Assembly (NCBI GenBank): GCA_009809945.1
Contig: WTPW01002670.1
Span: forward strand, 1 to 64,000
Origin: Gigaspora margarita
Taxonomy: Eukaryota; Glomeromycota; Glomeromycetes; Diversisporales; Gigasporaceae
Reading direction: 5' to 3'
Length of the DNA stretch: 64,000 nucleotides
In this document: one piece after another, positions 34,158 to 44,169 of the stretch
Layout of the letters: every line of letters starts with the position of its first letter
How positions within the stretch are numbered: the stretch's first letter is position 1
The notes under the pieces: model-generated
The model's database searches: none
Seen by the model: only the letters and a program-made list of their open reading frames with translations
Told to the model about the DNA's origin: nothing
Program-made: the position numbers and the translations under genes

Positions 34158-35419
34158 ATGGTTTTTTGTTGTTATCCTGTTGGGAACAAAGATAAAGAGA
34201 TAGAATTAACTTTATTTGTACTAGTTGATTTTGAAAAAAGAGTCCATGATTTACAAGCAATTTTTCAAAAAGATGAATACTTTTTAGTTGAAGGCAAAAT
34301 TGTACCCAATAAATATAAGATACTATAAGACCAAGGGTAAGCAATTTTATTTATTAATTATTATAAAAATATAAAGTTAATATTATGATATATTTAAAAA
34401 CAAAGTATATTTAGACATAAATTTATATTTAATTAATTGTTGCTAGAAAGTATTAGATTGGGTTTTGAATTTATTATCTATTATTTATTAGATTTAGTTA
34501 CTAAAAATTTAATTAGTGAGATATATATAGTATTAGGTTAAAGATAGTAAATAATTAATAATGAATTCAAAATTCAAAGTTTTTTTTTTGGTAGATATTT
34601 ATAAGTACTATTATGAGATTAAATTAGTTCTTGTTGTACTAAGTTATTAATTTATTTTTTTAAATGACAATTTCCATCCCTACACATCCTAAAATTCTGA
34701 GTAAAGTTGCTGGGTCAAATAAATGTTCTTTAAAAGCTTCATTAGTTGGAATTATTCAAGAATTATCTGTTTTTAAACACAGAGAAAATGCAATTATTAA
34801 AGTTTCAGTAAAGTTATTCTCATCAGGATTATATTTTTACTGTTATTGTTGTATTTCAATATTTGGAATCATATTTTAGAGGTTTAACAAGTCATATTCG
34901 TCCAAAGGAGACAGTAGTTTTTGTTGTTGGTCAGTTGGATTTTATAGATAATGTAATGTACATTTATGCACAAGATATCGATTGGGTGGATACACAATTT
35001 AATAGTAAAAAAAAGATAATATGTGATTAGTAATGGAAAAATTCCATTATTAACAAAGTCAACTCATTCTAAGCTTTTGTCAATTTATCAAAATATTTAT
35101 AAAAAATCTGAAGAAACATATAAGGTTTGTATTTGGGTTCAATTTAATTTTAAATATTTAGTTTATAATTTAATGAGTTTATTTGTTATAGTATAGCAAA
35201 GTTGATAGAATAAATAAAGTTAATAAAGATGAGTTGGCAGACGGTAATGCAAATAGTTTGAATGTTATTGATGAGTTAGTAAATAATGAGGTTGATAATG
35301 ATTTGAATAATATTGAGCAAAATAATAAAAGTGGGAATCAAAAAAATAGTGAAAGTAAAAAAAAGCTTAAAAGCAATAATGAGAAAGGTAAAGAACAGGC
35401 TGTTCATAAAATACAGTAG
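34158..35419 (+). pseudogene. Broken intron-bearing gene, OB-fold-like protein (unrecognised)
   Basis: Consistent coding text runs on the plus strand. 34158-34328 includes VGNKDKEIELTLFVLVDF and YFLVEGKIVPNKYKI. A GTAAGC donor lies at 34337, with the acceptor not evident (AA at the expected site). 34664-34816 carries MTISIPTHPKILSKVAGS and ASLVGIIQELSV. After a frameshift come LTSHIRPKETVVFVVGQLDF and MYIYAQDIDWVDTQF to about 35010, then another frameshift and LLTKSTHSKLLSIYQNIY. A likely intron occupies 35125-35190 (GTTTGT...TTATAG). An acidic/Asn tail ends at 35419. Alternating beta-like segments suggest an OB fold, but I cannot name the family. Multiple frameshifts make it non-functional. 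Confidence 0.55.
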
Positions 35420-35804
35420 TTCACAGTACCAGAAAGTTATCTAGTTTTAAGACAGATATTGTTGATAATGAAAGTGAATAAGGTTATATAAGTTTATTTA
35501 TATAAATATATATATATTAAGTTATTTTATATAAATGAATTATAAATAAATATGAAGAATATTTTAAATTTGATAATACGAAGTTAAATAATAATATTTT
35601 TTAATAAGTAGTTGAATAAAAATTTTTTGCTAAAATTTATTATATGAAAATAAATTTTGAATTTATTTAATTAGAGTATAGAAGTAGAAAAAGATAATTT
35701 GTGTTTTATATTTTAACCATTGAATAATAGTTTTTTTTGAAGTTTTATTCTTGGTTAAAAATATTGTATATGCTTTTTTGAGATGCTTGAGAATGTTATA
35801 AATA

Positions 35805-35996
35805 CCGTATACTTCCGAAATTAAGCACCCTTTTTTTATTATATGGGTGCTTATTTTCAGAATATCATGTGACTGATGCAAACTGGTTTTAACTGGTTTT
35901 TAGCCTAGTAACTATTTAAAGAGGTGCTTAATTTCGGGTGAATATAGGATGTGGGGTGCTTATTTTCAGGGGGTGCTTAATTTCGGAAGTATACGG
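35805..35996. mobile_element. Tc1/mariner-like MITE with identical termini
   Basis: The 26-bp termini are identical in inverted orientation, beginning CCGTATACTTCCGAAATTAA. TA duplications lie at 35803-35804 and 35997-35998. Internal copies of GGTGCTTA..TTTC(A/G)G repeat the terminal motif. It lies 26 bp before the gypsy 5' target duplication. Confidence 0.88.
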
Positions 35997-36026
35997 TACA
36001 TTCAGAAAAAAAATTAAATAAGTAAG

Positions 36027-37327
36027 TATCGCATGGTTTATGGTGATACCCTGTACTTAGTGCGGGGCATGCTGATCGATAACGAGTTGCCTAGTGAAAT
36101 GAAGAATACCATCAAAGACCAACAATACATTTTGAACGACTCACGTGATGACGTGATTGGGCAGAATCATAGAGATGATCATAGTGTTGGGCCGTATTAT
36201 TAGGATCGGATATGGCAGGTACCATGATCAATGATCATCGTAACAATGGAGGGTTAAAAGGTAATAAGTAAAAAGTATATTAGTAATAAGGGTTATACGA
36301 AATATGTAATCAGAAATTGGGTATAAATAAGAAAATGTAAACAAAGATGAAAAGCAGTCTTTTGACCGTTAATAAAAGAAACAATATTGTGTACGAAACT
36401 TATCCCGTAGTGTGGTTTGATAATTTTATAAAGCCAAGCGAAACTGAGTATAGTGTAAACCTTTGAGTTAGATTGCAGAAACGTTGTTAGACCTCTAAAA
36501 ACGCCCAAACGTATACTGGCGATAATTCTTGGTCCCGTGATCAGAATTTAATGAACTACCACCATCGTGACCGTCTCGATGCAAGCTTTCGAATGGTACC
36601 AAAATCATCTCGATTGGACCGTTCTAGCCCACGCTAGTTAAAACTAAATGATTGGTTCTTACAATCGCCCTACTGCACCCAAATAAAATTGGTCAACTAA
36701 TAATGCGCCACCCGTGACACAGAATATCGGACATTTCGAGTAATCCTAGACATTTGAGTTAATCACAGACATGTCTGTCATTCTAGACATTTGGGACATA
36801 ACAGTTTTAACAGTTATAATTAACATATCTAATATAGCTGATATTTAGGATATATCTAATATATTTATTATCTTTATTATATTTATTATAGCCATTATAT
36901 TTAGCATTAGCATATATCAAATATATCAATTATATAGATTACTTTATTTATTATTGTATTTATTTATATTAGCCAAACATGTATAAATACTCAAGGTTTT
37001 TCCTTTGCTACAAAGCAGAGTGAAGAATCTCTGGTTTATTGAATAAAATAGAAGTGAAGTAGTGTGTCTTCACTGAAATATATTTGATACAATTCTTAGT
37101 ATCCTCATATACTATTAATTGTGGCCTCTTTCATAATTGCAAATCTCCCAAGCCTCTTTACAAAATACTGCCCAAATAACATTATCCCTTCCGACCCTTG
37201 CATACCACAGTAATTAGTGTGAATTACATAAAGTGTCTCCCTGCATTAGTCGCTCTAGTCTCTAGCATTTCTCTAAAGAGGTAGAAATCTAGGTTGACAA
37301 CGTAAGATACTGCTTAACTACATGACA
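36027..37327 (+). repeat. 5' LTR of the gypsy element, split by a solo LTR
   Basis: The LTR sequence is 36027-36484 plus 37304-37327 and totals 482 bp without the insert and one ACGT copy, the same length as the 3' LTR. The insert is the 815-bp solo LTR at 36485-37299. Confidence 0.93.
36485..37299 (+). mobile_element. Solo LTR (family 1, copy D) nested in gypsy 5' LTR
   Basis: It begins TGTTAGACCTC and ends GGTTGACA. A perfect ACGT duplication flanks it (36481-36484, 37300-37303). The 3' LTR of the host element reads AAAATGTAAGATAC at the same place, an empty-site allele. The copy closely matches copy C at 14387-15214 in reverse. Confidence 0.95.
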
Positions 37328-37577
37328 GAGAAGAACCAGGGTAACAAAAGTACCCCTCGCAACAAAAGTGAAAATTCGAAAGCAAGTAATTGACGAAAGA
37401 TTGATAAGTAATTTCAACAAAAATAACAATAAAACTGTCGAAGTAAGCTTGAGAAAGAATAATTTCAATAGCGAAAGCAGTATAAACGACAAAAAAAAAA
37501 TAGAAAAAAAAATATAAAATTATATATTATATACAAATAAATATAAGAAACAAACAAACAAAACATTATAATCTTTT

Positions 37578-38405
37578 ATGACAATATTGACTTATGATGC
37601 TATTACGAAGCCATTTTACAATGGTCGTGAGGACGAAGATATAGAAGATTTTCTCTTCGATTTCGAAATGTATGCTGAATCAAAGGAATGGGATGATGAT
37701 AGAAAGAAGAAGGTAGTTGGGTTGCACGTGTCCGATAAAGCAAGAGTATGGGTGCATGGGCTAATGAAAGCTTCGGCAAATTGGGCTGATCTAAAAATTA
37801 ACATGATAAAGGCTGCCAAAACCAAGTTTCATATGGAAGAAAAGGTCACAAGGCTGATGAGGATGAAACAGGAGGAAAACGAGTCAGTTGTTGGATACAA
37901 TAATAGATTCGAATCATATGCTCATACAATTAAGGACGAAATTCAAGATAGAGAGAAGCAAAAGTAGTTTATTGCTGGACTAAGGAAGGAGTACAAAACA
38001 AAAGTCGAGGACCACTAACTAGCTGATTATGAAGAAGCAAGAGGCTTAGCTATAAAAATTGAAGGTATAATAAGGACAATGAATTCGATGCAAAAACAGC
38101 AAGTAAAATGTTATTGGAGGAGACAAATGAAGGTATCAAAGCTAACATCGATAAATTAGCGAGTGCAATGGAAGCGTTGAAAATCTCGTATGGAAATGAA
38201 ACCTGATAACAATATACAAGAAATAAAAGATGCGGTAAAAGAATTGGCGAAAGCCATGAAAGATCTTACCAACAAAACCAGAAAACAACTAAATGAGCGA
38301 AGCTCTATACGATGTTATGTATGTCAAAAGGATGGCCACATATCACATGACTGCTCTGAAAAGGACTCTAGAAATCGATCAGAAAATTGGTGAAATAAAG
38401 AAACG
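37578..38405 (+). pseudogene. Gypsy Gag (capsid plus CCHC nucleocapsid)
   Basis: The frame 37578-37967 contains AITKPFYNGREDEDIEDF, YAESKEWDDDRKKKVVGL and WVHGLMKASANWADLK, a Ty3/gypsy Gag capsid pattern. A TAG at 37965-37967 and a TAA at 38016-38018 interrupt it (FIAGLRKEYK and LADYEEARGLA continue the frame). After a frameshift near 38070, NEGIKANIDKLASAM follows. In 38190-38393 a CCHC knuckle CYVCQKDGHISHDC lies at 38313-38354, used for RNA packaging. Gag forms the particle. This copy cannot make it intact. Confidence 0.88.
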
Positions 38406-39490
38406 AGCTCCAATAAAGAGAATGAGTTACAAAAAAGGCCTAACGTATGACTTGTAGATATCTCCAATGAGGGATCAATAAACGAGGATGAATTTTTAGT
38501 GGTCGAATTAGTTGATGATAATAAAATGGAATTGGCAAATGTGAGAAATTTAGGCAAAAGAAAGCAAGAAGATGTGGTGGCTGAAACTTCTAATAAAAGA
38601 GGAAGAACCCGTAAGGCATTGGAAATAAGGCAAGAATAATTATCGATCTACCAAAAAGGGAATAATAAGGAATCAGTAATGTACATACCACTTACAGATT
38701 TGGCAGAAAAACTTGACATTCTGAAAACTGTAGCTGATCTCAAACTTACCATATCGCTTGGGCAACTATTCAAATAGTCGCCGAAAGCAAGGGGTGAAAT
38801 TATGAAAGCATTAGCTTGTAAGAGAAAAGATTCGGATGTAACAAATATAGATGTTAGAATAAGATTTGTACAAGGGTGTAAAATGCGAGAAAATACGAAT
38901 GAAATAGTATCTACTTGGCCTGCGGTGATAAACAGAGAATTAATTAGCGTATTGATCGACCCCGGTTTCTGACTAAACCTAATGCATGTAAATCATGCGA
39001 AGAAAAGAGGATTGACATGGCAAAGAGTGTACGAAAAAGGAAGGATAGCTGATGATAGATTAAGTGAATTTATAGGATATATACTGAAAGTAAAGGTAGA
39101 GATGCAAGGGTGGTAACCAATTAAAGTTTTTACGTAATGAAGTAGGCGAGTTTCGATGTACTTTTGGAAATGCCATGGTTGGCTGGGGACCAGTATAATC
39201 TGTATTGGCGAAAGAATGAATACTGGTGTACTGTGTCCTCTGCAAATAGAGAATCGTCGTTCATTGTTTCAGTTGTGCTGTCGAATTGGATCAAAAAAGG
39301 TGATAAAAATGATAATGATGAGTCAGATGAGTATGATGAGGAGGATGAAATTAACCAAGTAATGGCAGTACGAAGATTTCAGATCATAATAAATAATGAA
39401 GAAATCATTGAAAATACAGATGAACAATTGAGATATGAAATCGAAAGTAATAAGTCACGTGGTAAACATACATTGGGCATTGAAAATTGA
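38406..39490 (+). pseudogene. Gypsy protease region
   Basis: Reading across stops at 38637, 38775, 38970 and 39114 gives VLIDPG at about 38949-38966, where the aspartic protease normally has D-T/S-G. Further on, at 39164, EMPWLAGDQYNLYWRKNE resembles the (G-pWL----p-idw---) block after retropepsins. An acidic linker follows (DDEDE-type around 39310-39350). The protease would cleave the Gag-Pol polyprotein. The D-P-G variant and four stops make activity unlikely. The assignment rests on position between the knuckle and RT and on these two short motifs. Confidence 0.65.
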
Positions 39491-39523
39491 CCTAAGATAT
39501 CAGAGTCGGTAGTGCTATGAAAG

Positions 39524-40480
39524 TTGACAATTGAAAATGTACATCTACTAAATTTTGGGTCTAACCTTTTATCAAAGGAAAAGGATTATATTACGGACCG
39601 GTTAATAAATGAAGTTTCTAAGATATTTGCCTTTAATCTATCAGAATTGGGTCATACTGATTTATTGGAATATGAAGTAAGGACTGGTGGTACAGATATA
39701 CCCCATATGAGATTAAGGCCAATCAGAATTAATAATCTGGAGAAGGCGCAATTATTTGAAGAACACTTGAAGCAGATGATTCAATATGGGTTGTTGGAAG
39801 AAGAAAATGGACCGTATACATATCATTGTTTTCCGGTGGATAAAAAGGAAAGTGGAACTGACCGAATTCGTGCTGTTAGTAATATGAAACCATTAAATAA
39901 GCATATTATCAAGGACAGTTACCCGCTCCCTATAATCAGAGACATTTTAGAAAAAGTGGCGGGGCATGAGTGGTATTCGAGCGTCGATGCCTTCAAAGGA
40001 TATTGGCAAATACGAATACGCGAAGAGGATCAAAATAAGGTAGCGGTATCAACAACGATGGGAGATTTACGATATATGGTGATGTGTATGGGCTTGAAAA
40101 ATGCCAGTGAAACATTTTAGCGGCTAATAGACCTGGTTCTAAAAGAAAAAAAATGGTGAAAGATAGCTGCGGCGTACCAAGATGACGTAGGTTTGTGGAC
40201 TAATGGTAATTTAAAAGATCACGTGGATTTGTTTATTGAATTAGCTAATACTTTCGAAAAGGCTGGGCTTACCTTCGCAGCTAAGAAATGTTATATTGAA
40301 TACAAAGAACTAAGCATGTATGGTTTTATCATAAGCAAAAAGGGGATTAAAGTTGACACAAAAGGTCTAAAAAGGATACAGGACTGGCCAGAGCCAAAGA
40401 ATTGTAGCGAAATAAGATTGTTTCATGGAACCGTGGGGTACTACCACCGGTTTATAAAGAATTTCAGCAGAATCACATGA
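39524..40480 (+). pseudogene. Gypsy reverse transcriptase
   Basis: 39524-40120 shows the gypsy RT blocks: RLRPIRINNLEKAQLFEE, LLEEENGPYTYHCFPVDK, RAVSNMKPLNKHIIKDSY (plus PLPII), YSSVDAFKGYWQIRI and VMCMGLKNASETF. A TAG stands where gypsy elements have Gln, and a TGA follows at 40157. The catalytic box reads AAYQDDVG (40172 on; D-D at 40181-40186), with Y-Q-D-D in place of the usual Y-I/V-D-D. 40193-40480 covers the palm/thumb: LTFAAKKCYIEYKELSMY and GYYHRFIKNFSRIT. It would make cDNA from genomic RNA. Three stops disable it. Confidence 0.92.
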
Positions 40481-41133
40481 CTATTAACAGATTTAATGAA
40501 GAAGGATAGTACATTTTATTGGGAAAAGGATCAGAAGGAATCGTTCGAACAATTAAAAGAAAAGCTGTTGGAGGATGTGGTTTTAAAAGGACATGATTAG
40601 GAGAGCGCGAAGAGAGGGCTAAAGCTATATCATCTATATACAGACACGTGTGATATATCAGTTGGTGCAGTCCTGGAACAAGAAGATAAAGGAGGAAATT
40701 TGAGACCGATATCATTCGACTCGAGAAAATTAAATAAACATGAACTTAACTACATGGTAACAGAGAAAGAGTGTTTAGCAATCGTATTTGGCTGTAATAC
40801 AAATGGGCGATACGTGGGTGGTACTGTTTTTAATGTATGGGTGGACCATCAAGCACTTGAGTGGTTGTTTAATAAGGCAGAATTAAAGGGAGGTTGATGC
40901 ATTGGGTTCTGGCACTGCAGGAGTTTGAGTTTAAGGTGCGTTATAAAAGTGGTAAAAGGCATGGTAATGCTGATGGAATATCAAGATATCCAGTATCTCA
41001 TAAGGAAGAGAATGGAGATGACGAACATTTTGTGGAGGGACTAATTATGCGTGTGGATAATTATGACATTAAGGAGAAGGATTTGCTGTGGATAAAGGGA
41101 TATCTTAAATATTTCGAATGGGTAGTGCCATAA
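40481..41133 (+). pseudogene. Gypsy RNase H and linker
   Basis: After TGA 40478-40480 the frame continues LLTDLMKKDSTFYWEKDQ. YTDTCDISVGAVLEQ gives the first RNase H aspartate at 40643-40645. RPISFDSRKLNKHELNYM and YMVTEKECLAIVFGC (catalytic E) follow, then FNVWVDHQALEWLF. A frameshift near 40893 leads to MMHWVLALQEFEFKVRYK and GNADGISRYPV, the end of gypsy RNase H/tether. A TAG at 40598-40600 also interrupts. The enzyme would degrade the RNA strand during reverse transcription. Confidence 0.9.
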
Positions 41134-41165
41134 AAGCGACCAATCTACCATGACTGCAGTGAAAA

Positions 41166-42594
41166 ATGAAACGATTCTGTATCATTGGGGATAATTTATA
41201 TAAAAGGGCGAAAGGGAGCACTCTACTGAAACGTATAATATTCGAATCTGATGAGAAATATCTTATAATAGCAGCAAATCATCGAGGAATGGCAGAGGAA
41301 GAAGGGCACCATGGAATAAATGGTATAGCAAGAAAAATACTAATGAATTATTGTTGGGCATCAGGAAACATATATGATGATGCTGGAAAGTATGTGAAAT
41401 CGTGCATTGAATATCAAAAGTGTGCAACTAAGGCTGTGAAGGAGCCCATTCACGTGACTGCTATGAGTTGGATTTTCATAAGTTATATATTGACTGTGTA
41501 GGGCCATTATCCAGAACCAGTAGAGGTCACAAACATGTCATGTTGGCTGTCGAAGAGTTGACAGGTTATGTAGAAGGAAAGGCATTGAGAAGAAAGAATG
41601 CAAATGAAATTGCAAAATTTATATGGGATGAAATCATTACAAGGCATGGGTGTTTTGCAGTTTTAGTTTCTGACAGGGGCACCGAATTTAAAAATAATGT
41701 ACTAAATGAACTGGCAATACGATTAAATATTGATCAACGATTTGTAGCAAGTTATCACCCAGAAGCAAATAGACGAGCAGAACGAATAGTACAAAAATTT
41801 ACTCGAATTATAAGAAAAATTTGTGCGGAAAAACAGAATAAATGGCATGAGTATGTAAGAAGTGCTATTTGGACCATAAATGTTACAGTAAATGACTTGG
41901 GCTACTCGCTTTTTTGTTTAGTTTACGGGCGTGATGCCATAACGCCTATCCAGTTAATGATGGAAAGTTACCAAATATACCTCACGCGAAAGAACTGGTC
42001 AATAGATGAATTGCTAGAGTATCGAACTAAGCAGATTAAGGGAATGGCAGAGGATTTGAGAAATGCACAAGTGGAAAGGATGAGTTAAGGCAAAAATGGA
42101 AAGAAATACATGACAGAAGAGCGAAAGAAAAGGCATCTTACAGGGAAGGAGTTCTGGTCTTGTTATACGGCTCAATGTTGGAAACTACATCACGAAAATT
42201 GAATTATCGATGGATGGGACCGTATAGGGTTTGGAAAGTAGGAAAGTATGGTCAGGTATACCTAGATGAATTGGATGGAAGTGAATTAAGGGATCTGGTA
42301 ACAAGAAACAGAGTGAAGAGGTTATTCACCAGGAAAAAGGAATCTCTGAATAAAAATGAAGAAGTAAGCCAAAATGATGTGGCCCTCGAGGACGAGGACC
42401 AATGGGGGTCCAGCTTGTGTCATATGGTTTATGGTGACACCCTGTACTTAGTGCGGGGCATGCTGATTGATAACGAGTTGCCTAGTGAAATGAAGAATAC
42501 CATCAAAGACCAACAATACATTTCGAATGACTCACGTGATGACGTGATTGGGCAGAATCATAGAGATGATCGTAGTGTTGGGCTGCATTATTAG
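41166..42594 (+). pseudogene. Gypsy integrase
   Basis: 41166-41501 has the zinc-binding region with GHHGINGIARKILMNYCW and CIEYQKC (HHCC type). After a frameshift near 41465 the core shows D1 in YIDCVGPL (41492-41494), D2 in VSDRGTEF (41672-41674) and the Glu in ANRRAER (41780-41782), so all three DDE residues remain. After a stop/frameshift near 42088, NYRWMGPYRVWKVGKYGQ marks the C-terminal domain. The last frame reads into the 3' LTR from 42418. It would insert cDNA into the genome. Confidence 0.92.
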
Positions 42595-42899
42595 GATCGG
42601 GTATGGCAGGTACTGTGATCAATGATCATCGTAACAATGGAGGGTTAAAAGGTAATAAGTAAAAAGTATATTAGTAATAAGGGTTATACGAAATATGTAA
42701 TCAGAATTTGGGTATAAATAAGAAAATGTAAACAAAGATGAAAAGCAGTCTTTTAACCATTAATAAAAGAAACAATATTGTGTATGAAACTTACCCCGTA
42801 GTGTGGTTTGATAATTTTATAAAGCCAAGTGAAACTAAGTATAGTGTAAACCTTTGAGTTAGATTGCAAAAATGTAAGATACTGCTTAACTACGTAACA
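42418..42899 (+). repeat. 3' LTR of the gypsy element
   Basis: This 482-bp copy holds the empty site for the solo LTR inserted in the 5' copy. By eye it differs from the 5' LTR at about 25 sites, all but one transitions. Confidence 0.93.
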
Positions 42900-43226
42900 G
42901 TAAGTCAAATACTTTGATTAGAATTGAATAAAATAAATTAATATAAAAAAAAGGTAGTATTTAACTTAAATACTTTGATTCAAATTGATATATAGTAATA
43001 TATTTAAATATTAAATAATTATAAATAAGTTTTTTTGTAGTTCTAAGTAATAGTAAAATCTTTTATGTATATTTTTTGGCAAATAAAACTGTGTAAAAAT
43101 TTAGTATAACTAACAAAGTAGTAAATCTATATTCCAAACAAAAATTTGATAACATGTATTTGTATATACTTATATAAAACATTTTTCAAAAATAATTTGC
43201 TAATTGATATTATTATATTTATAATA

Positions 43227-43678
43227 CAGTACCAGACAGCGAAAACCATCCATTTTTTTCGGCATTGTTTAAAGTCTAATAACTTCACAACAAGTAATTA
43301 TTTTAAAAATCCCTCTTACAAATTTTTTATTTGTAACCTAAACTACAAATCTGTAAGACAGATTTTTGATATCTTGCTTTTTAAAGAAGTTATAAGAGTT
43401 TAAAGATCAGCAACTTTCATAGTAAAGTAGAAATTTGGCGCAGGACAATCGACCAATCAGGTTGCCGCTTAATCACGTGCTCGCCTTTGATTGGTTAATT
43501 TTTATTATTAAAAATTTTATAAAATCCTAAATTTGGCGCTTATTATACAAAAAATCATTTTTATATTTTTAACCAATTATAATTTTGTTACACAAAAATT
43601 AGCCAATCAGAATCGTTATAAAATTCTCAAATTTGGTGCCTATATAAAAAAATGGTTGGTTTTTGCTGTCCGGTACTG
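43227..43678. mobile_element. Tc1/mariner-like MITE (CAGTACCGGACAGC), full length
   Basis: The termini are CAGTACCAGACAGCGAAAA and, reverse complemented, CAGTACCGGACAGCAAAAA. TA duplications lie at 43225-43226 and 43679-43680. The interior repeats AAATTTGGCGC and CCAATCAG motifs. A truncated relative is at 60985. Confidence 0.9.
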
Positions 43679-44169
43679 TAGTAATTTATAGTTTATTTTA
43701 ATTATAACAAAATACATAAGTAAATGTATGGAAGTGCTAAAGTTTAATTAAAAATATATATACTATATGTATAAATACATGTTAGAAGTAAATATTTATT
43801 TGTTATACTATATTTAAAGTTTAGTAATTAAAAAAAAATTTTCTTATTGTTTTTAATACATATATATGAATAGCATGCATACATATAGTTGATAACAGTT
43901 GAAATCTATAATAAGTGTATTCTAACAAAAAAATAATGAACTTTTGAATAGCAAGTTTGCAAAGTTTAGCAGATAGATACAATATTTAACATTATATTTT
44001 GTTACATTTATTGTGCAAGTAGCTTTAGTTTAGTTAATAAATTTAATAAATATACATAGTAAATAGTACTAAAATAATAAGCATATTTTATGTGTTTTAG
44101 TATTTAACTGTTTTTTTTACTAACAACTTAATTTCTATTAATAATATTTATTTGTCAATATAATATTTG

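Larger units (their letters stand above)
36027..42899 (+). mobile_element. Ty3/gypsy LTR retrotransposon, structurally complete, inactive
   Basis: The two LTRs are 482 bp each once the nested solo LTR is removed. The flanking 5-bp duplication is GTAAG (36022-36026, 42900-42904). The coding order is Gag with CCHC knuckle, protease, RT, RNase H and integrase, which is the Ty3/gypsy order. Many in-frame stops and several frameshifts inactivate it. The 5' LTR starts TATCGCATGG and the 3' LTR TGTCATATGG. Both end in a TnACA-type terminus. Confidence 0.93.
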
